A stretch of DNA of 46,550 nt, taken from positions 1 through 46,550 of the forward strand of contig DBYH01000008.1 in NCBI GenBank assembly GCA_002310095.1, read 5' to 3'. The stretch is from Firmicutes bacterium UBA1191 (GTDB lineage: Bacteria > Bacillota > Clostridia > Peptostreptococcales > Anaerovoracaceae). The notes under the pieces are model-generated. The model searched no databases and had not been told where the DNA came from. It was given only the letters and a program-made list of their open reading frames with translations. Position numbers and translations under genes: made by a program. This document shows positions 1-6,592 of this stretch, in pieces (position 1 is the stretch's first letter; each line of letters starts with the position of its first letter).

Positions 1-273
1 TTCGTATGTATCGCCTTCATCCGGTCTGAACTCGATCAGATGCTTCATAGGCTTCAGTTCGTTCTTAGCGAAGTGGCCTGTCATAGGCTTGTTCACTCTC
101 TGCGGCTTTGCTTCTTCAAAACCGACCTGGATACCATCGTATCCGTCTGTTTCAACAGTCTTGATCTGTGTTACTGTCATCGGGCCTGCCTCAACTACTG
201 TTACCGGAACTACCGCTCCTGCTTCAGTGAAGATCTGAGTCATTCCCAGCTTTCTTCCTAAAAGTGTTTTCAT
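1..273 (-). CDS. rplC: 50S ribosomal protein L3, N-terminal part (cut by window edge)
   Basis: Ribosomal protein L3, an early-assembling protein of the large subunit that binds 23S rRNA near its 3' end. The 91 residues visible begin MKTLLGRKLGMTQIFTEAG, which is the characteristic L3 start (a short lysine-rich head followed by the GMTQIF motif), and continue through VPVTVVEAGP and the NKPMTGHF segment. The gene runs off the left edge, so about 120 residues of the usual ~210 are missing. The ATG at 271-273 follows an AGGAAAG Shine-Dalgarno. It is the second gene of the S10 operon, downstream of rpsJ, from which it is separated by 133 non-coding bases, an unusually long gap for this pair. Identification is secure. 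Confidence 0.96.
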   Translation of the reverse strand, partial: MKTLLGRKLGMTQIFTEAGAVVPVTVVEAGPMTVTQIKTVETDGYDGIQVGFEEAKPQRVNKPMTGHFAKNELKPMKHLIEFRPDEGDTYE

Positions 274-406
274 GTTTTATCTTTCCTCTCTTTCTTAACA
301 GCGGGCCGGTGCACCATCTGGTCCGCTGGCAGTGTAGGCTGCCTTTGCAACTCGTGCGTACCATGTCATGCGCCGTCCATTCTTAAGGGTGAGTCCCTTT
401 CGTCCC

Positions 407-718
407 TTAGAGCTTGATCTCGATGTCTACGCCTGCAGGCATGTCCAGCTTGGTGAGGGCATCCGTAGTCTTGGCAGTAGCGCTCGTGATGTCGATCAGT
501 CTCTTGTGTGTTCTCTGCTCGAACTGTTCTCTTGAATCCTTATACTTGTGAACAGCTCTCAGGATAGTGACAACTTCTTTTTCCGTCGGAAGCGGAATCG
601 GACCTGATACCTCAGCTCCTGTCTTCTCTGCTGTTTCAACGATCTTGGCCGCTGAAGCATCCAGAAGTTTGTGATCGTAAGCCTTAAGCTTGATTCTGAT
701 TTTCTGTAACTCGCTCAT
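407..718 (-). CDS. rpsJ: 30S ribosomal protein S10
   Basis: Small-subunit ribosomal protein S10, which also takes part in transcription antitermination as NusE. The 103-residue protein has the typical length and motifs: KIRIKLKAYDHKLLDASAAK at the start, SGPIPLPTEKEVVTILRA in the middle and THKRLIDI near the end. The ATG at 716-718 is preceded by AGGAGG at ideal spacing. It is the first gene of the S10 operon, which continues leftwards into rplC. Arg codons are all AGA, the codon signature of highly expressed genes in this window. A sigma-A type promoter lies about 270 bases upstream, so the mRNA has a long leader that could carry autoregulation. Confidence 0.98.
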   Translation of the reverse strand: MSELQKIRIKLKAYDHKLLDASAAKIVETAEKTGAEVSGPIPLPTEKEVVTILRAVHKYKDSREQFEQRTHKRLIDITSATAKTTDALTKLDMPAGVDIEIKL

Positions 719-985
719 TTTTTCCTCCTATAACTTGCTTTAGTACAGTTTTCGCTATGCTTGTACAAGGGGTTCGCTGCTTCCGGACGCTTGCGCCGCT
801 TGCGTTTAACGCGTTTTCGTGCTCACGCTCGCTTTCCGTACACTCCCTTGTGTGTTTCCATATGCTGACGCACAAGAAAAATTCAGCGAATCCCTTCGCC
901 CCCGATCAGTGTGGGGACAATTCTCAGTGGAAATTCTCCGATAGCGCGGTAACTTCCCACTTCTTCGCCTTACACAAGCTCTAAC
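719..985 (-). promoter_or_regulatory. Long 5' leader of the S10 operon (candidate r-protein leader)
   Basis: About 260 transcribed, non-coding bases lie between the promoter at 986-1014 and rpsJ. On the minus strand the RNA contains several complementary segments, for example CTTGTG pairing with CACAAG around 847-876, and GTGGG pairing with CCCAC around 909-960. S10 operon leaders are commonly regulated by ribosomal protein L4, but I do not recognise a named leader consensus here. The 63-codon open frame overlapping this stretch has no Shine-Dalgarno and looks like chance. Confidence 0.5.
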
Positions 986-1014
986 ATCATAACAAAAGCC
1001 CCTGACAAAATCAA
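986..1014 (-). promoter_or_regulatory. Sigma-A type promoter of the S10 operon
   Basis: On the minus strand TTGATT (1009-1014) is followed after exactly 17 bases by TATGAT (986-991). Transcription should start near 979. The match to the -35/-10 consensus and the position upstream of rpsJ make this the best candidate for the operon promoter. Confidence 0.75.
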
Positions 1015-1128
1015 GGACTTTTTTAAAATATTTTCGGACTTCTTCCGGGGCCGAAATGCAGTAGTATCAAGGGCTTCACAAGTTAAAGCACGCACACTCT
1101 ATACGGCGTGTCCATTGCGGCCACAATA

Positions 1129-1157
1129 TATGCGGGTCTCCGAAGAAAACCCGCATA
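1129..1157 (-). terminator. Terminator-like hairpin after the LUD gene
   Basis: A perfect 9-bp inverted repeat, TATGCGGGT (1129-1137) and ACCCGCATA (1149-1157), lies 25 bases after the stop of the LUD gene. The T run on the minus strand is weak, so it may be a processing or partial terminator. The remaining bases 1015-1128 show nothing further that I can name. Confidence 0.55.
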
Positions 1158-1182
1158 AAACCTACTATATATACTGTTCTCC

Positions 1183-1830
1183 CTAGAATCCCAGATTCTC
1201 GTTGACCATGATCACGTGGATGCGGTCAGGGATGCTGCAGTATCTGGTCGTATTCAGGTTGCAGCATACCGTATTGCCCGGCGACATGCAGTCTCCGCAC
1301 TTGCCCGTGATGGCGCAAGGCGTCTTCTTGCTCAGTCTGATGCAGTTCGGCGGACAGGCATCGCATCTTATTCTTTTATAGGCGTCGTGAACATCAGCCG
1401 TGATCTTGTTGGCGCCCACGATGAATATAACCTTGTCAGGTCCGTAGATAATCGGCGCCAGCCTGTTGCCCGTTCCGTCGATATTGACGATCTCGCCGTC
1501 CAGAGTGATGGCGTTTGCGCTGGTCAGCATGAAGTCAGCGGAGAATATGGCGCGCCTGACCGCGAGTATCCTGTCCGGATCGGTTTCGCTGTGAGGTTCG
1601 TAGCATGTGTAGTTCCTCTTGTGGAGCTCATCGAACACTCCCATCTGATTCAGAGTCTCGGAGCCTCCCCTTCCTACGGACGAACCTTCAGGCATCATGT
1701 CCAGAAGCATCTTCAGCGCTTCATCCGCGTCCTCAGCGTAATATCCCTTCATGCCTCTCTTCTCGAGGCCTTTGATGACTGTTTCTATTTTGACCTTATT
1801 GGCCTTCTTGATGTTATCGATCTTGATCAC
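1183..1830 (-). CDS. LUD-domain (LutC/YkgG-like) protein
   Basis: Member of the LUD domain family (PF02589; the family of lactate-utilisation LutC/YkgG). The core of the domain is visible: SSVGRGGSETLNQMG near residue 55, SADFMLTSANAITLDGEIVNIDGTGNR around 95-120 and the nucleotide-fold strand KVIFIVGANKI. The C-terminal third is cysteine-rich (CDACPPNC, CAITGKCGDC, CC), as in the clostridial subgroup of this family, and may bind a metal or FeS cluster. Lactate oxidation is not proven because lutA/lutB are absent here. Start: GTG at 1828-1830 with GGAGG at good spacing. It lies 70 bases after the pfkB-type gene and probably belongs to the same transcript. Confidence 0.85.
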   Translation of the reverse strand: MIKIDNIKKANKVKIETVIKGLEKRGMKGYYAEDADEALKMLLDMMPEGSSVGRGGSETLNQMGVFDELHKRNYTCYEPHSETDPDRILAVRRAIFSADFMLTSANAITLDGEIVNIDGTGNRLAPIIYGPDKVIFIVGANKITADVHDAYKRIRCDACPPNCIRLSKKTPCAITGKCGDCMSPGNTVCCNLNTTRYCSIPDRIHVIMVNENLGF

Positions 1831-1900
1831 TGTATCTTCCTCCCATCATACATGTATATCTACCGTCATGTTTTCGCGCCGCCCCAGGGCTCATGCAAAA

Positions 1901-2986
1901 TCAATACGGCCTTTCATCAGTTACATCTTTCAGGAAATCCGCCGCTGCTTCTATCCCTGCAGCCGCCACTGCTTCCAGGCTGTCCTCTCCGCCCGCGCTG
2001 GCCGCGACCACCGCCGCGCTGAGAACATCCCCCGCTCCCCTCGTCTCGGCGAAGGTCAGCTTCCTCTCCGGCTTGATGAGGCCGGACTGGGTTCCTTCCT
2101 TATAATACAAGCCGCCGCCCTTGAGGGTTATGATGACTCTCTCGACTCCGCGCTCCTCGAAGGCCTGGCCCGCGGCCATGAGCTGATCCATGCCCAGTAC
2201 CTGAAGCCCGCTCATCGCCTCGGCCTCCATGCGGCCAGGCAGAACCAAGTGGGCTTTCATCGCGGAATCCGCGAAACGGGTACCGCCCGCGATGGAACCC
2301 GGATCAAAGAATATCCTGCTTTTGCCTGAATAGTGTTCCGATATGTAGTCGAGTGTCGCGGCCGGAACCGTACCGTCCACGAATATGATGTCGGCGCCTT
2401 CAAGCTTCTCCGCGCACGAATCTATCACCGATGGCGTGAGCTCGTCCATGACGCCTGTGTTCTCGCGCTGGAACTGCAGATCACCGATGACGTTGTGGAT
2501 CTCCACCGAGACCGGCGTGCTGCCGCTTACAGTCTTCATCCCTGAAACGTCGACTCCCGCCTGCTCCAGCTCACATCTGGCCGCCAGACCGAAAGCGTCG
2601 TCACCGACCACAGACACGAACTTCACGTCCGCCCCGTGGTCCGCCGCCAGATGCCTGGCCACATTAAAAGCGCACCCGCTCGTCGTGACGCGTATGTCCG
2701 TATCCTTGTCCGCGACCACCGGGTCGTAGCCGCCGAACTGGCCGCCGCCGATACCGACCTCGTTCCAGTAGTTCTCGCTGGCCTGCTGACGCATGGTCCG
2801 CTCGTAGTACTGGCTGAAGCCCTCAAGCTTCCGGCCGCCGGCGCTGACCTCTTCGCCCGTCTCGGGATCTATTCCCGCAAGACGGAGGGCCTCGTCGTCC
2901 TGCTTTTTCTGTAGTTCCGCGTCGCGGGCAGGCGGTTTGAGCCTGATGTCAACCGAAACCGAAACTACGCCGATTACAGCTATCAC
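1901..2986 (-). CDS. PfkB-family (ribokinase-type) sugar/nucleoside kinase
   Basis: Cytoplasmic ATP-dependent kinase of the PfkB fold. The first strand MIAVIGVVSVSVDI, the substrate segment TSGCAFNVARHLA, the ATP-binding strand VERVIITLKGGG and the catalytic signature TRGAGDVLSAAVV (with the general-base Asp of GAGD) are all visible in order. Odd features: roughly 65 extra charged residues sit between the first strand and the NVA segment, and the usual GG before NVA is changed to SG. Start is GTG at 2984-2986, overlapping the stop of the upstream nucleoside kinase (GTGA), so the two are translationally coupled. Pairing with a nucleoside kinase suggests a nucleoside or pseudouridine-type substrate, but I cannot decide this from sequence. 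Confidence 0.85.
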   Translation of the reverse strand: MIAVIGVVSVSVDIRLKPPARDAELQKKQDDEALRLAGIDPETGEEVSAGGRKLEGFSQYYERTMRQQASENYWNEVGIGGGQFGGYDPVVADKDTDIRVTTSGCAFNVARHLAADHGADVKFVSVVGDDAFGLAARCELEQAGVDVSGMKTVSGSTPVSVEIHNVIGDLQFQRENTGVMDELTPSVIDSCAEKLEGADIIFVDGTVPAATLDYISEHYSGKSRIFFDPGSIAGGTRFADSAMKAHLVLPGRMEAEAMSGLQVLGMDQLMAAGQAFEERGVERVIITLKGGGLYYKEGTQSGLIKPERKLTFAETRGAGDVLSAAVVAASAGGEDSLEAVAAAGIEAAADFLKDVTDERPY

Positions 2987-4722
2987 TCTACAAACACGCT
3001 CCCTCCGATGAATTCGCGAATGATGGAATTGTTCGGAACGTCCTTTTCATTCTCAATGGTTCTGAAGAATCTGAAAAAGTCCAGAAGTCTCCGCGCCTCG
3101 CCATATTCCGGCTGGTCAGGCGTTATCTCCTCAAGCAAAGGCTCCGCGTACTTCTTGAGCAGCCCTATCTCATAGGCCAGGGTTGAGTTAAAGAGCACGT
3201 CCGCCTCGCTGTTGTAAGGGAAGATGTTCGTGTCCTCTCCGCTCCTGACCTTTGGCCAGCTGTCTATGGTCGCAGCCGCTGAGTGTCCTCTGTACCTGAA
3301 GTCGCGTACCATCCTTCTCAGCATTCTGACATCTGTGGTCGGAACTCTGTTGTGAATGTCCACGTTCATCTGAGCCAGCGGGCTGATGTAGATCCTGTAC
3401 TTGGTCTCGTCCGGAATCTGCTCCGTGAGCTTACCGTTCAGGGCGTGGATTCCTTCGATGACTATCGGCTGATCCTCTTCGATCTTTGTTATCCTCTTGC
3501 CGAAGACCTTCTTTCCGGATATGAAGTCGAACTCGGGTATGTCAACTTCCTTGCCGGCCAGCAGATCGTTCATGTTGCCGCAGAAGAGATCTATGTCCAC
3601 GGCGTTCAGGCTCTCGTAGTCCTTCTCGCCGTTCGCGTCCACTTCCATGTCATCTCTGTTGACAAAGTAATCGTCCGTACCCATGTAGATAGGTCTCAGA
3701 CCGATGACTCTCATCTGTATGCAGAGTCGCTTCGCAAAGGTAGTCTTGCCGGATGAGGACGGCCCCGCGATCAGTATTATCCTCTTCTTCAGGCTCTTGA
3801 TCTCATCGGCGATCTCGGCGATCTTCTTCTCATGGAGAGCCTCCGAAAGGAGAATGGTATCTTTCGCCTCGCCGTTGTTGATGAGGTCGTTCATGTCCGT
3901 CAGGTGCCTGATGCCGAGCAGATGCAGCCATCTGTGTTCCTCGCTGAAGGCCTTGTAGATGTTGTTGTCATCCGTATACTCCGGAATCTCATCCGGACTG
4001 CTGTAGTACGGGTAACGGAGGAGTATGCCTTTGTGGTACTTTCTGAGCTCGAACCGTTTGATGTATCCGGTGGACGGAACCATCGGTCCGAAGAAGTAAT
4101 TCACATAGGACTCCGGTCTGCCCTCGGTCGGAACGTCGATCGTGTAAAAGGCCGGCATGAAGTCAGGGTCGTCGACCTCCTCAAGGAGCTTGACCTTCTC
4201 GTCATAGTTGCCCTCGCTCCAGATGCGTATGCCCTCTTCCATTGAAACGAGACTCTTTCTGATAGGAAGATCCATGAGGACCAGCTCGTGCATGCGGGCT
4301 TCGATCCTGCTTACCACCTCATCGCTGAGCAGCTCCTGTATCTCGTCCTGGGCGGACTTGTCCTGGCCCCTGGCAGGTCTGACGCGCGTGAAGAATCCCT
4401 TGTTGAGGGAGTTGTCTATCTCCGCGTCGGCGCCCTCGATTCCCAGCTGCCTGAAAATCTCTCTCACAGCGATAAGATAAATGAAGGTAACGCCACGCTG
4501 ATAGGCGATGTTGGCGCTTTGCGTCCTCATGTCGAGAAGCTTTACTGTGTCCCCTTCGTTCAGTCTCGATGTGAGCTCCGTGTCCGCTCCGTTGACTCTC
4601 GCCAGGAGTATGTCGTACTTGAAAGGTCCCCTTTCCCTTACGAGTTCCTCTAAGGTCATGCCCTCTCTGATATTAAGTTTTTCGCCGTCCGGTGCGGCTT
4701 CTGTTATTAATTTGATATCCAT
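2983..4722 (-). CDS. Nucleoside (uridine-like) kinase with N-terminal TGS/ThrRS-like region
   Basis: A 579-residue protein of the clostridial nucleoside kinase type. Residues 1-65 resemble a TGS ubiquitin-like domain, residues ~66-230 resemble the editing-side region of threonyl-tRNA synthetase, and residues ~310-510 form a uridine-kinase/PRK-type P-loop kinase with Walker A GPSSSGKTTFAKRL (from residue 320), substrate loop MGTDDYFVNRDD and the EGIHALN strand. It should phosphorylate a nucleoside; the substrate is not fixed. The gene heads a minus-strand operon with the PfkB gene (4-nt overlap) and the LUD gene. The ATG (4720-4722) has no Shine-Dalgarno; an extended -10 box ends 6 bases before it, so the mRNA is probably leaderless. 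Confidence 0.88.
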   Translation of the reverse strand: MDIKLITEAAPDGEKLNIREGMTLEELVRERGPFKYDILLARVNGADTELTSRLNEGDTVKLLDMRTQSANIAYQRGVTFIYLIAVREIFRQLGIEGADAEIDNSLNKGFFTRVRPARGQDKSAQDEIQELLSDEVVSRIEARMHELVLMDLPIRKSLVSMEEGIRIWSEGNYDEKVKLLEEVDDPDFMPAFYTIDVPTEGRPESYVNYFFGPMVPSTGYIKRFELRKYHKGILLRYPYYSSPDEIPEYTDDNNIYKAFSEEHRWLHLLGIRHLTDMNDLINNGEAKDTILLSEALHEKKIAEIADEIKSLKKRIILIAGPSSSGKTTFAKRLCIQMRVIGLRPIYMGTDDYFVNRDDMEVDANGEKDYESLNAVDIDLFCGNMNDLLAGKEVDIPEFDFISGKKVFGKRITKIEEDQPIVIEGIHALNGKLTEQIPDETKYRIYISPLAQMNVDIHNRVPTTDVRMLRRMVRDFRYRGHSAAATIDSWPKVRSGEDTNIFPYNSEADVLFNSTLAYEIGLLKKYAEPLLEEITPDQPEYGEARRLLDFFRFFRTIENEKDVPNNSIIREFIGGSVFVE

Positions 4723-4728
4723 GGCATT

Positions 4729-4737
4729 AGTATATCA
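4729..4737 (-). promoter_or_regulatory. Extended -10 box, leaderless promoter of the nucleoside kinase
   Basis: TGATATACT on the minus strand, with -10 hexamer TATACT at 4729-4734 and the TG element at 4736-4737. Six bases (aatgcc) separate it from the ATG, which puts the expected start of transcription on the A of the start codon. No good -35 box is seen at 17 bases; the REP-like hairpin occupies that place. Confidence 0.65.
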
Positions 4738-4738
4738 T

Positions 4739-4772
4739 AATGTGTCAAAAGGGACGGTTCTTTTGACACATT
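4739..4772. repeat. REP-like perfect 13-bp inverted repeat
   Basis: Arms AATGTGTCAAAAG (4739-4751) and CTTTTGACACATT (4760-4772) are perfectly complementary around the 8-base loop GGACGGTT. The combination of a TGTGTCAAAAG arm with GGGACGGTTCT resembles the short REP-type palindromes that recur in many bacterial genomes and are linked to IS200/Y1-type (RAYT) transposases; that link is from memory. It sits between the divergent nucleoside kinase and the small-protein gene and overlaps the expected -35 region of the former. I found no second copy in the window. Confidence 0.7.
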
Positions 4773-4786
4773 TTCCGGGATAGGTA

Positions 4787-4814
4787 TTAACAAAACCGGC
4801 AAAAGTGTTAAAAT
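4787..4814 (+). promoter_or_regulatory. Probable promoter of the small acidic protein gene
   Basis: TTAACA (4787-4792), 16-base spacer, TAAAAT (4809-4814). Moderate match to the sigma-A consensus, 42 bases before the ATG of the small acidic protein. Confidence 0.5.
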
Positions 4815-4856
4815 GAAGTCGGAAATTATTGAAGTTATTTCAAGGGGGCGATAGCT

Positions 4857-5090
4857 ATGACATCAATCAAAGAAATGATCCACGACATCGAGGAAGCATC
4901 AGAAGAGCTGCTGGTTCCAAAGCATGAAGACCATCTGGCCAAGGATCTGCTTCAGGACCTTCTCGACAAGGCTCTGACCGAGGAAGAAGTGCAGGCGATC
5001 GAAGACAAGTACATCAAGCACTTCGAAGAGGACGAGATCCTCAAGATCATCCACGACGCAAAACTCGAAAAGGGCTTCGTAAAAGACTAG
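4857..5090 (+). CDS. Small acidic helical protein of unknown function
   Basis: A 77-residue protein that I do not recognise. It is rich in Glu, Asp and Lys, has no cysteine, no signal peptide and no membrane segment, and looks wholly alpha-helical, with amphipathic repeats such as LLQDLLDKALTEEEVQAIEDKY. It is supported as a real gene by an AGGGGG Shine-Dalgarno before the ATG at 4857, a promoter-like sequence upstream, and a strong intrinsic terminator 30 bases after the stop, making it a monocistronic unit. Cytoplasmic location is inferred. Function unknown. Confidence 0.8.
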   Translation: MTSIKEMIHDIEEASEELLVPKHEDHLAKDLLQDLLDKALTEEEVQAIEDKYIKHFEEDEILKIIHDAKLEKGFVKD

Positions 5091-5120
5091 TTCAATAAAA
5101 GCGTAATGCAAAAGCAAAAG

Positions 5121-5151
5121 CTGCAGACCGGTAAGGTCTGCAGTCTTTTTA
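5121..5151 (+). terminator. Intrinsic terminator of the small protein gene
   Basis: CTGCAGACC (5121-5129) pairs with GGTCTGCAG (5135-5143) over a 5-base loop, followed by TCTTTTT. It lies between two converging genes; the A-rich stretch on its left may let it also work for the minus-strand gene. Confidence 0.85.
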
Positions 5152-5175
5152 TTATTCCTGTATTGGGCGTCCGCG

Positions 5176-5520
5176 TTATGCCGGCGCACCGGCAGCAGCT
5201 TCGTCAGAATCGAGGGCCTCGGACACAGCCTCTACCGTAACAGCAGGCTCCGCGTCCTCTGTTCTTCTGCGGCTTCTGACATTGGAGCGGCGCTTTCTCA
5301 TGAGATCCAGAATTCTCCTCATCTCCTCTTCCTTGAGGGTGATGCCTCTGGACATTCTCGTGTGGGACGGGTCCCACTCGCGGATATCGTACTTGGCGAC
5401 GCCGCCGTTCCATCTCACGAGATTGATCTCCTTCGCCCAGCCTGTGTCCATAGTGCTGATGATGCCTATCTCCTCAATGATTTCGAACGTGATATCCCTG
5501 TCATCATCGTATAAAGCCAT
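5176..5520 (-). CDS. PC4/p15-type transcriptional coactivator family protein (YdbC-like)
   Basis: A 114-residue protein of the PC4/YdbC family of single-strand nucleic-acid-binding proteins. The family core is in residues 1-75: ITFEIIEEIGIIS, then GWAKEINLVRWNGG, KYDIREWDPSH and MSRGITLKEEEMRRIL, close to the pattern of Bacillus YdbC. After it comes a basic patch (RKRRSNVRSRRR) and an Ala/Glu-rich tail of about 30 residues that the family does not need. Start: ATG at 5518-5520 with AAGGAG; a longer open frame reaching 5883 exists but its extra N-terminus crosses the promoter and lies antisense to the EamA gene, so I reject it. Preceded by a consensus promoter. Confidence 0.85.
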   Translation of the reverse strand: MALYDDDRDITFEIIEEIGIISTMDTGWAKEINLVRWNGGVAKYDIREWDPSHTRMSRGITLKEEEMRRILDLMRKRRSNVRSRRRTEDAEPAVTVEAVSEALDSDEAAAGAPA

Positions 5521-5584
5521 AATAAAATCTCCTTTCCTTTCGCCCCTTATCACCAAAGTTACTAATGTGTTCTGTGACAGGAAT

Positions 5585-5613
5585 ATATTACCATTGATTA
5601 CAGTATATGTCAA
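5585..5613 (-). promoter_or_regulatory. Sigma-A promoter of the PC4/YdbC-like gene
   Basis: Minus strand TTGACA (5608-5613), 17-base spacer, TAATAT (5585-5590): an almost ideal promoter. Its -35 box lies close to the -10 of the divergent EamA transporter gene (5628-5633), so the two promoters are packed back to back within 50 bases. Confidence 0.85.
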
Positions 5614-5624
5614 CGACATTTTTA

Positions 5625-5633
5625 TGATATAAT
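5625..5633 (+). promoter_or_regulatory. Extended -10 box of the EamA transporter gene
   Basis: TGATATAAT, with hexamer TATAAT at 5628-5633, ends 8 bases before the ATG at 5642. Expected transcription start is 0-2 bases before the start codon. The only possible Shine-Dalgarno (AGG) is one base from the ATG and would not be usable. Confidence 0.7.
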
Positions 5634-5641
5634 ACGCAGGT

Positions 5642-6529
5642 ATGAAGAAAACCATCGTGGCCTGCACGGCCATCTGCACAACTGTATGGGGACTCTCATT
5701 CTCTGTGATGAAGATCCTTCTGAACGTGATCGAACCAATGCAGATCCTCGCACTGCGCTGGCTTATTGCCGCGGTCATTTTCGGCGTGATGGTCGCCATG
5801 GGAAAGATCAGGATCAATCTGCGCAGCCCATATCTTAAGTACGCTCTTCTCGCGGGACTCATGGAGCCGTGCATATATTCCATTCTGGAAATCTACGGAG
5901 TGGACCTGATGTCAGCGTCCCTGTCGGCCCTGTTCATCGCCACCATTCCGAGCATGACCCTGCTGATCGGCGCGGGTCTCTTCCACAGGAAAATCAAGAA
6001 ACTGAACGCCATCGGTATCGTCCTCGCTTTTGTGGGCGTATCCATCGCGACGGTATTCGTACAGGGATTCTCCCTTTCAGGCACAGTCCTTGGCGTCATA
6101 GTCATGACCGGCGCAGTCGTGTCCGCGGTATTCTTCTCCTTCTCCAACGTGAAGGCAAGTGAGGAATTCGACGCAAAAGCCATGACCTTCGTCATGGCCG
6201 TCATGGGCGCGGTCACCTTCAATATCATCAGCCTCATCATGGGCTACGGCGCGGGAACCTATGTCGCCGTTTTCACGGACTGGCGGGTCGCCCTCGGGAT
6301 ACTCTTCCTGGGCGTGGGCTGTTCGGTCTTCGGTTACTTCACCTTCAACAAACTGCTGGCTCTAATCGACACCTCCGTCGCCAACAGCCTCGCCGGCAAC
6401 CTGACCACGGTCATCGGCGTCATCGCCGGCATAATCATCGCGGGCGACTCGTGGGGAATCGCCACGATCATCGGAATGATTCTGACCTTAACCGGCGTCT
6501 GGCTCTCCTCGAGAACCATCGAACAGTAA
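5642..6529 (+). CDS. EamA/DMT-superfamily transporter
   Basis: A 295-residue integral membrane protein of the drug/metabolite transporter superfamily, with about ten hydrophobic segments arranged as two EamA repeats (residues ~5-135 and ~150-290). The family opening CTTVWGLSFSVMKILL (here IVACTAICTTVWGLSFSVMK) and the end-of-first-repeat segment IGIVLAFVGVSIATVF are typical. It probably exports or takes up a small metabolite such as an amino acid or nucleoside; the substrate cannot be told. The gene stands alone between a divergent PC4-like gene and a bidirectional terminator. The mRNA looks leaderless (see the -10 box at 5625). Confidence 0.9.
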   Translation: MKKTIVACTAICTTVWGLSFSVMKILLNVIEPMQILALRWLIAAVIFGVMVAMGKIRINLRSPYLKYALLAGLMEPCIYSILEIYGVDLMSASLSALFIATIPSMTLLIGAGLFHRKIKKLNAIGIVLAFVGVSIATVFVQGFSLSGTVLGVIVMTGAVVSAVFFSFSNVKASEEFDAKAMTFVMAVMGAVTFNIISLIMGYGAGTYVAVFTDWRVALGILFLGVGCSVFGYFTFNKLLALIDTSVANSLAGNLTTVIGVIAGIIIAGDSWGIATIIGMILTLTGVWLSSRTIEQ

Positions 6530-6540
6530 CAAGCAAAAAA

Positions 6541-6558
6541 CCCGCGGAACTCCGCGGG
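6541..6558. terminator. Bidirectional intrinsic terminator
   Basis: CCCGCGG and CCGCGGG form a 7-bp GC stem with a 4-base loop. A run of six A precedes it on the plus strand (T run for the minus strand) and CTTATTATATT follows. It separates the converging EamA gene and the aminotransferase that ends the ECF operon. Confidence 0.8.
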
Positions 6559-6592
6559 CTTATTATATTGCGTTTATTTTACTGACTGTGTT

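Noticed and set aside
684..875. 63-codon open frame in the S10 leader overlapping rpsJ
   Set aside because: No Shine-Dalgarno, no family resemblance, and composition like random; it only reflects the GC-rich leader.
1216..2022. 268-codon plus-strand open frame antisense to the LUD gene
   Set aside because: A shadow of the minus-strand coding sequence; Arg/Val-rich with no recognisable motif or ribosome site.
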